This document shows, piece after piece, positions 58,802-64,000 of a DNA stretch of 64,000 bases (position 1 is the first letter of the stretch; every line of letters starts with the position of its first letter). Both the position numbers and the translations under genes were made by a program. Origin of the DNA: Muriicola jejuensis (GTDB taxonomy: Bacteria; Bacteroidota; Bacteroidia; Flavobacteriales; Flavobacteriaceae); assembly GCF_010671595.1 (NCBI RefSeq), contig NZ_JAABOP010000004.1:248001-312000 (forward strand), written 5' to 3'. Under the pieces are notes generated by a model. It made no database searches and was not told where the DNA came from. It saw only the letters and a list, made by a program, of their open reading frames with translations.

Positions 58802-59530
58802 ATGCTCGCGATCTTCAAAAGAGAGATCACTTCATTTTTTAGTTCCGCCACAGGCCCGCTGGCCCTGCTGCTGTTCCTGTTGATCAACGGACTGGTCCTT
58901 TGGGTCTTTGAAGGGCCTTATAATGTGTTTGACTACGGCTTTGCAGACCTATCTGCCTTTTTTATGGTGGCGCCTTTCGTCTTCCTGATCCTGATCCCGG
59001 CCCTTTCCATGAAAAGCTTTTCAGAGGAAAGAAAACTAGGGACTCTGGAGCTCCTTTTGATGAAACCCATGCCGGCATGGAAGCTCGTAGTGGGCAAATT
59101 GCTGGGGGTAGTGATCCTCGGCCTGATCGCCCTTATCCCTACCCTGGTCTATGTCTGGAGTATTTCTTCCCTGGGAACAGAGCCCGGAAATTACGACCTC
59201 GGCCTGGTAGCCGGTGCTTATTTCGGCATGCTTTTACTCCTGCTTGCGTATACGAGCATCGGTATTTTTTCCTCCTCCCTGACCGAGAATCAGATCGTGG
59301 CCTTTCTTATGGCAGTGATCCTCTGCTTGATCATCTACCTTGGGTTTGGATCCGTCTCGGAATTATTCTCAGATGGGAAAGCCGCTCTATTTGTGGAAGG
59401 AATAGGTGCCCAGGCACATTACGAACGCATGGGACGTGGGGTGGTGGATACACGGGATGTAGTCTATTTCCTCTCCCTTTCCACATTCCTTGGATACCTA
59501 ACCGTCCTTCGGCTAAAAAAACGCGTGTAA
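58802..59530 (+). CDS. gldF: Gliding motility ABC transporter permease GldF
   Basis: The 242-residue membrane protein has six transmembrane helices and the ABC-2 permease pattern, with the characteristic MKSFSEERKLGTLELLLMKPMPAWKLVVGKLLG loop after the second helix. With GldG and the ATPase GldA it forms an ABC transporter needed for gliding in Flavobacterium johnsoniae but absent from some other gliders. The gldA gene is not in the window. It stops one base before the GTG start of gldG. Confidence 0.95.
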   Translation: MLAIFKREITSFFSSATGPLALLLFLLINGLVLWVFEGPYNVFDYGFADLSAFFMVAPFVFLILIPALSMKSFSEERKLGTLELLLMKPMPAWKLVVGKLLGVVILGLIALIPTLVYVWSISSLGTEPGNYDLGLVAGAYFGMLLLLLAYTSIGIFSSSLTENQIVAFLMAVILCLIIYLGFGSVSELFSDGKAALFVEGIGAQAHYERMGRGVVDTRDVVYFLSLSTFLGYLTVLRLKKRV

Positions 59531-59531
59531 A

Positions 59532-61199
59532 GTGAAGAAAAGCGACTTCAAGCATATAGCGTTAGGCATAGGGATATTGGTTGCGATCAACCTCCTGTCC
59601 GGTCTTTTCTATCACCGATTCGACCTTACCGAAGACAAGCGATTCACCTTGAGCAAGGCTACCGAAAACATCCTGGAAAATCTTGATTCTCCCGTGATCA
59701 TTGACGTGCTGCTGGAGGGCGACCTCCCTTCCGAATTCCAGCGCCTGAAACTGGAGACCGAACAGCTCCTTGAGAATCTTTACGACCACAGCAACCGGAT
59801 CAAATTCGGGTTCGAGGACCCTCTGGAGGACCGCGCCCAGGCTGAGGCTACCATTGCCCAGTTACAGCGCATAGGTCTTACCCCCGCCAGTGTGACTACC
59901 GAAGAGGAAGGCCGGGTATCTCAGGAACTCGTTTTTCCCTGGGCTATGGTCACGTATAAGGATCAAACGGTCAGAGTACCCTTGTTGAAGAACAAACTGG
60001 GGGCCAGTACGGAAGACCGGATCAATAATTCCATCCAAAACCTGGAGTATGCGTTTTCAGACGCCTTGAGCAAACTGGCTGTTACCGACCGGAAAAAAGT
60101 GGCGGTAATCAAGGGGAATGGGGAGCTTGAAGACCTGTACCTGGCTGATTTCCTGACCACCCTCAGGGAATATTACAACATAGGGGCGATAACGCTTGAC
60201 TCGGTCCCGGGAAATCCACAAAGCGTTTTGGATCAGCTTTCATCCTACGATCTGGCACTGATTGCCAAACCTACGCAGCCATTCAGCGAGGCGGAGAAAT
60301 ACGTGCTGGACCAGTTTATGGTGAGCGGGGGGCGGTCCCTCTGGCTCGTAGATCCCGTGGCCATGGAACTGGACAGTTTGTTCAATGAGGAAGGCAGTGC
60401 CATGGCCTTGCCCAGGGATCTGAACCTGATGGACTTTTTCTTCAAATACGGAATCAGGCTGAACAGGGACCTGGTGGATGACCTCTATTGCGCCCAGATC
60501 GTCCTGGCCAGCGGGGATGGAAATGCCTCGGAATACAATCCGTTACCCTGGGTGTATTATCCCATGGTGTTTTCACAAAACAACCATCCGATCAATGCCA
60601 ACATCGAGGCCCTGAGATTCCAGTTTAGCAGTACGATAGACACCCTGGAAAATACTAACAAAAAGACCATACTCGCCCGTAGCTCTCCACTTTCAAAGAA
60701 GGTGTCTGTACCGAGAACCATCAGTTTTGACATTCTGAATACTGCCCCAGACCGGGAGTCCTATACGGAAGGGGAATATCCCATGGCCGTCCTCGTCGAA
60801 GGGGTTTTTACCTCAGCTTATAAGAATCGTATAAAACCGTTGGAACTCAAGGGCGCTAAAGAAGAAGGTCCTGACAACAAGATGATCGTTATCTCAGACG
60901 GGGACCTTGCCGCTAATCAATTGAGAAATGGAAGGCCACTGGAATTGGGATATGACAAGTGGACCAATAATTTCTTCGGGAATAAGGAATTCCTGGTGAA
61001 CTGCGTGAATTACCTTCTCGATGATACCGGACTTATAAACATTCGAAATCGCAAAGTGGTCGTGCCCATGCTCGACCCGGAGAAGATCTCCGAGCAAAAA
61101 TCCCGGTGGAAGCTCATTAATATGGGGGTCCCGCTGCTTTTCGTATTAGGCATCACCACCCTCTTTCTTTGGAGGAGAAAGGTGAGATTTGGCCAGTAG
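59532..61199 (+). CDS. gldG: Gliding motility ABC transporter substrate-binding protein GldG
   Basis: The 555-residue protein has one N-terminal membrane anchor (about 10-25, ALGIGILVAINLLSGLFY), a large extracytoplasmic GldG/ABC_transp_aux region with RFDLTEDKRFTLSKATENIL and a C-terminal membrane helix (about 528-547). It works with GldF and GldA. It starts with GTG at 59532, one base after the gldF stop. It ends the operon. Confidence 0.95.
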   Translation: MKKSDFKHIALGIGILVAINLLSGLFYHRFDLTEDKRFTLSKATENILENLDSPVIIDVLLEGDLPSEFQRLKLETEQLLENLYDHSNRIKFGFEDPLEDRAQAEATIAQLQRIGLTPASVTTEEEGRVSQELVFPWAMVTYKDQTVRVPLLKNKLGASTEDRINNSIQNLEYAFSDALSKLAVTDRKKVAVIKGNGELEDLYLADFLTTLREYYNIGAITLDSVPGNPQSVLDQLSSYDLALIAKPTQPFSEAEKYVLDQFMVSGGRSLWLVDPVAMELDSLFNEEGSAMALPRDLNLMDFFFKYGIRLNRDLVDDLYCAQIVLASGDGNASEYNPLPWVYYPMVFSQNNHPINANIEALRFQFSSTIDTLENTNKKTILARSSPLSKKVSVPRTISFDILNTAPDRESYTEGEYPMAVLVEGVFTSAYKNRIKPLELKGAKEEGPDNKMIVISDGDLAANQLRNGRPLELGYDKWTNNFFGNKEFLVNCVNYLLDDTGLINIRNRKVVVPMLDPEKISEQKSRWKLINMGVPLLFVLGITTLFLWRRKVRFGQ

Positions 61200-61372
61200 G
61201 TGTTGATAAGTAAGTTTTAAGGAAATGCTCAATTGGAATATATTTGTTTGAATCCAAAAACGGGTAGGCATCAACAAATTCTGGCCATTTATAATGAGCA
61301 AATTCGGATGTCTTTTCCCTGGGAAACGAGTAAATCAATTCCGAATCAAACGACAAACTAAATAAAGGACTC

Positions 61373-62491
61373 GTGAAATTCATTGTTTCAAGTACATATC
61401 TTTTAAAACAACTGCAGGTGTTGGGCGGAGTGATCAATAGCAGCAATACCCTCCCCATCCTGGATAATTTCCTCTTCGAACTGAAAAAGCGAAAACTGAC
61501 CGTCTCGGCTTCCGATCTGGAAACGACCATGAGTGCCGAACTGGAAGTGGATTCCGACAATGAGGGCACGATCGCAGTTCCTGCCCGTCTGCTTTTAGAC
61601 ACCCTAAAGACCTTTCCGGAGCAACCCCTCACCTTTGTGGTAGAAGACAATCATACGGTGGAGATCAGTTCCAGTTACGGAAAGTACGCCCTGGCGTATG
61701 CAGACGGGGCGGAATTTCCAAAAGCGATAGAACTGGGCAATCCGAGTTCCACGACCGTCATGGGCGACATCCTCGCCACGGCCATCACCAAGACCATCTT
61801 TGCGGCGGGCAATGACGACCTGAGACCTGTGATGAGCGGTGTGTTCTTCCAGTTCTCTTCAGAAAATCTGACGTTTGTTGCCACAGACGCCCACAAACTG
61901 GTTAAATACAAGCGTACAGACGTGAAGGCTTCCGAGGTGGCAGAATTCATCATGCCCAAAAAACCACTCAACCTGTTGAAGGGGATCCTGGCGGGAAGCG
62001 AGGAGGAAGTGAAGATCGAGTATAATGACAGTAATGCGAAATTCAGCTTTGACAACGTAGAACTGATCTGCAGGCTGATCGATGGAAAATACCCAAACTA
62101 CGAGGCTGTCATCCCTAAAGAGAACCCCAATAAACTGGTCATTTCCAGAAACCATTTTCTGAGTTCTGTACGCCGGGTGTCCATCTTCTCCAACAGGACC
62201 ACACATCAGATCCGACTGAGGATCGCCGGAGCAGAACTCAACATCTCAGCAGAGGATATCGACTACAGCAACAAGGCAGAAGAACGCCTCACCTGCTCCT
62301 ACCAGGGAGACGACATGCAGATCGGCTTTAACTCCCGTTTTCTCGTAGAGATGCTGGGTAACCTCTCATCAGACGAGGTCTCGCTGGAACTCAGCCTTCC
62401 CAACCGTGCAGGCATCCTAACACCTGTGGACGGGTTGGATGAAGGGGAGCATGTGACCATGCTGGTCATGCCGGTGATGTTGAATAACTAG
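61373..62491 (+). CDS. dnaN: DNA polymerase III beta subunit (sliding clamp)
   Basis: The 372-residue clamp protein has three repeated domains (start MKFIVSSTYLLKQLQVLGGVI; middle FVATDAHKLVKYKRTD; the end VDGLDEGEHVTMLVMPVML with the family-typical C-terminal strand). It ties the replicative polymerase to DNA. The start is GTG at 61373. There is no dnaA next to it, as is normal for Bacteroidetes, where dnaN is apart from the origin. 173 bases upstream hold no gene. Confidence 0.97.
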   Translation: MKFIVSSTYLLKQLQVLGGVINSSNTLPILDNFLFELKKRKLTVSASDLETTMSAELEVDSDNEGTIAVPARLLLDTLKTFPEQPLTFVVEDNHTVEISSSYGKYALAYADGAEFPKAIELGNPSSTTVMGDILATAITKTIFAAGNDDLRPVMSGVFFQFSSENLTFVATDAHKLVKYKRTDVKASEVAEFIMPKKPLNLLKGILAGSEEEVKIEYNDSNAKFSFDNVELICRLIDGKYPNYEAVIPKENPNKLVISRNHFLSSVRRVSIFSNRTTHQIRLRIAGAELNISAEDIDYSNKAEERLTCSYQGDDMQIGFNSRFLVEMLGNLSSDEVSLELSLPNRAGILTPVDGLDEGEHVTMLVMPVMLNN

Positions 62492-62664
62492 AGTGGGGCT
62501 CCGAAAGGATCGAACAAAACAAGATCCAAAGTTGGGAGAATAGCCTTTTCTACTCTATTCATCCCCTTTTTTCCACCTTTTGACGAGAATCAGGACTTTT
62601 TGTGATCAGGGAGACGTTATCTCCCTGGTCTATATTGACCGCCCAACCCAAATCTTCCTTAACT

Positions 62665-63282
62665 ATGAAAAAAGTAACCCTTTGTCTTATTGGACTCATC
62701 TTTATGTTCTCCTGTCAGGTCGATGAAATTGACCAAATCCAGGAAAATCTCAATGCTGTCTATTCAAGAGCCAACAAAAATGAGAATAATTCCAAAAAGG
62801 AATTCTTTTACATCTGCCATAAGTTAAATATTGGAAATGATTGGAAATTCATCAACTTATATCTACCTGAGAACGCCATCCAGGCCCATTTGAATCACGG
62901 CGACGCTTTGGGTGAATGCCCGGAAAATGACCCCGATGTAGACAATGGGTATAATGACTGTAATTGTAATGGCAATGTCACCCGCTTCGACATCCGATAC
63001 AATGGTGCCAGGGATGCCGTGATCAGCGTCACCGACTCAGGAGGCAGAAAAGTGATCTTCAAGCAAACCCTTACTCCGGGTGAAATGTTTACGCTCAATG
63101 GTTTTGAAAAAGATGGGACATTAGGAGCTGAGATACACCTGTCAGTGGATGGACAACAGAATACGACCATAGATGCGAGTTGTACCGAACCCAATATGCT
63201 TGGATTTACCTATGGGGATTTCACCATAGAGGGTGGCTCCAGCCTTAATGGAGGGGAATTTTGCTCGGGGTTGGTGATGTAG
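62665..63282 (+). CDS. Lipoprotein with a HLNHGD motif and beta-sandwich domain
   Basis: Starting at ATG 62665 the protein has 205 residues with a lipobox MFSCQ. It has the segment FYICHKLN ... PENAIQAHLNHGDALGEC, a short Cys/His motif seen in many exported Bacteroidetes proteins, and then a domain of about 120 residues with TRFDIRYNGARDAVISVTDSGG and LGAEIHLSVDGQQNTTIDASC, like the DUF7467 beta-sandwich. Six or more Cys suggest disulfides in an envelope protein. Function is unknown. A TTG/ATG start at 62602 is less likely. Confidence 0.8.
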   Translation: MKKVTLCLIGLIFMFSCQVDEIDQIQENLNAVYSRANKNENNSKKEFFYICHKLNIGNDWKFINLYLPENAIQAHLNHGDALGECPENDPDVDNGYNDCNCNGNVTRFDIRYNGARDAVISVTDSGGRKVIFKQTLTPGEMFTLNGFEKDGTLGAEIHLSVDGQQNTTIDASCTEPNMLGFTYGDFTIEGGSSLNGGEFCSGLVM

Positions 63283-63322
63283 ACTTCGTTCTCATAAACC
63301 CGACATTACATTTAACGAATTT

Positions 63323-63353
63323 AAAATCCAGTCTTCACTGATTGGATTTTTTT
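63323..63353 (+). terminator. Terminator of the HLNHGD lipoprotein gene
   Basis: AAAATCCA (63323-63330) and TGGATTTT (63343-63350) pair around a 12-base loop and are followed by further T. Confidence 0.75.
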
Positions 63354-63918
63354 AATCATATTAGGACCTCCCAATAAGTCTAAGAGTCATAAAATAACTT
63401 GGGTCATCCACTTGGATTACCTTGCTTCAATTGACTATTGATAGAATTTAAGTCTTTTGTCTGTGATTTATAAGACCATGTCAAGTAGATCTGCCAATTC
63501 CCATTCCTTTATAAAATTTCTCGACTATCATTCCTGGGATCAAGTTTCCCTGGAACTCCGCATGCCTACTCTTGCCTGGATTCTAAATTCTGTTTACGTG
63601 ATTGGCAAATGGGAGCATGAAACTATTCCGTTGATTAAAGTGTTTTTGATAAGTAATTATTTCTTAGATTCTAACTCTGCAAGTAATTCTTCCTATAACT
63701 ATAACCCCGCAATAATAGGCGCTTAGATTGATTAATGGCTAAGAAATTTGCGGGTTGTCGATTTGTTTTCATGAAACTCAATATAGTAAACTTTAAAGGT
63801 TAAATCTCATAGTATTTAGTTGATCATAACTGATAAATATCATTGCCTAACATTTGCCATTCTTTGATCTTTGAACTAAATAACCAATATCAATAAGTAA
63901 GAACTAATTTCTATTATT
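63354..63918. other. A/T-rich stretch of about 560 bases with no supported gene
   Basis: One frame (63457-63726, 89 residues) is open on the forward strand but has no family likeness, an awkward TTG start and a composition unlike the surrounding proteins. The last 200 bases are A/T-rich and probably contain the promoter of the following lipoprotein gene; I see no clear TAnnTTTG with a matched TTG. Confidence 0.45.
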
Positions 63919-64000
63919 ATGAAAAAAATTATCTCCTTTATCAGTGTTTTTGCACTTTTCATTATTGGATGTTCTGATTCTGATGTATTTCAGGATGAGA
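63919..64000 (+). CDS. Lipoprotein, 3' part missing
   Basis: ATG 63919 opens a frame that continues past the window end; 27 residues are seen. They are a lipoprotein signal (MKKIISFISVFALFIIGC) followed by SDSDVFQDE. The mature part is missing, so no function can be given. Confidence 0.75.
   Translation, partial: MKKIISFISVFALFIIGCSDSDVFQDE

Noticed and set aside
61200-61372. Possible origin of replication next to dnaN
   Set aside because: No cluster of DnaA boxes and no dnaA gene are visible; in Bacteroidetes dnaN is usually not at the origin.
63457-63726. Forward frame of 89 residues near the right end
   Set aside because: It has a TTG start, no domain, no signal and unusual composition; it is probably a chance frame in an A/T-rich gap.

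Overview
This window reads as chromosomal DNA of a free-living, aerobic member of the Flavobacteriaceae (Bacteroidetes); the genus cannot be fixed from sequence alone. The evidence is the gliding genes gldF-gldG, bacillithiol deacetylase BshB1, a one-piece CcsB-CcsA cytochrome c maturation protein, a Lacal_2735-type small protein, DUF2911, DUF4290 and START-like proteins typical of the phylum, and promoters of the Bacteroidetes type (TTG about 20 bases before TAnnTTTG) at several genes. Coding density is high. There is no phage, insertion sequence, integrase, CRISPR array, restriction system or toxin-antitoxin pair that I can see.

Layout. 0-7.9 kb: mixed metabolic and surface genes (a partial VOC protein, TsaC/Sua5, a beta-lactamase-fold hydrolase, DUF481, a lipid kinase, DUF4386, a 2OG-Fe(II) oxygenase, an MDR oxidoreductase) ending with a LuxR-type regulator whose phospho-acceptor Asp is Glu. 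7.9-12.65 kb: the accessory-looking part, with a gene-poor stretch, a PD40 propeller protein, a 12-copy DUF285/BspA-like lipoprotein and about 1 kb of modular intergenic repeats and hairpins running into tRNA-Ser(TGA). 12.9-19.2 kb: an exported molybdenum hydroxylase pair, then a trans-4-hydroxyproline degradation operon (deaminase, semialdehyde dehydrogenase, epimerase) without its oxidase. 19.4-30.2 kb: an M28 peptidase, tRNA-His, a TPR histidine kinase, bshB1, a Cys/Met-metabolism PLP enzyme, a MATE transporter and the CcsBA fusion.

30.3-38.1 kb: DUF2520, KdsC-like, Maf, a lipoprotein and an MscS-like channel in one run, then a large PIG-L deacetylase, a 33-residue membrane protein and a sodium:solute symporter. 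39.2-41.7 kb: a light-response cluster (SRPBCC, SDR, photolyase/cryptochrome) with a candidate operator. 41.8-46.8 kb: an M20 amidohydrolase, small Fe-S and VOC proteins, a TolB-like protein and pirin. 46.8-49.4 kb: a reverse operon DUF493-DUF4290-murA-GNAT whose MurA has Asp in place of the fosfomycin-target Cys. 49.5-54 kb: AAA ATPase-recQ-fmt, HU and YqgE. 54-57.5 kb: an aminotransferase, a START-like protein, tRNA-Met and phoH-purC. 57.7-62.5 kb: SAM hydrolase, a monooxygenase-fold protein, gldF, gldG and dnaN. The last 1.5 kb holds two lipoprotein genes, the second cut by the window end.

I found no wholly new multi-gene system. The parts most worth a second look are the modular repeat block at 11.8-12.6 kb, the shared boxes around the PD40/BspA genes, the catalytic-Tyr-less SDR in the photolyase cluster with its operator, the micro-protein in front of the symporter, and a nested terminator/promoter before the aminotransferase gene.
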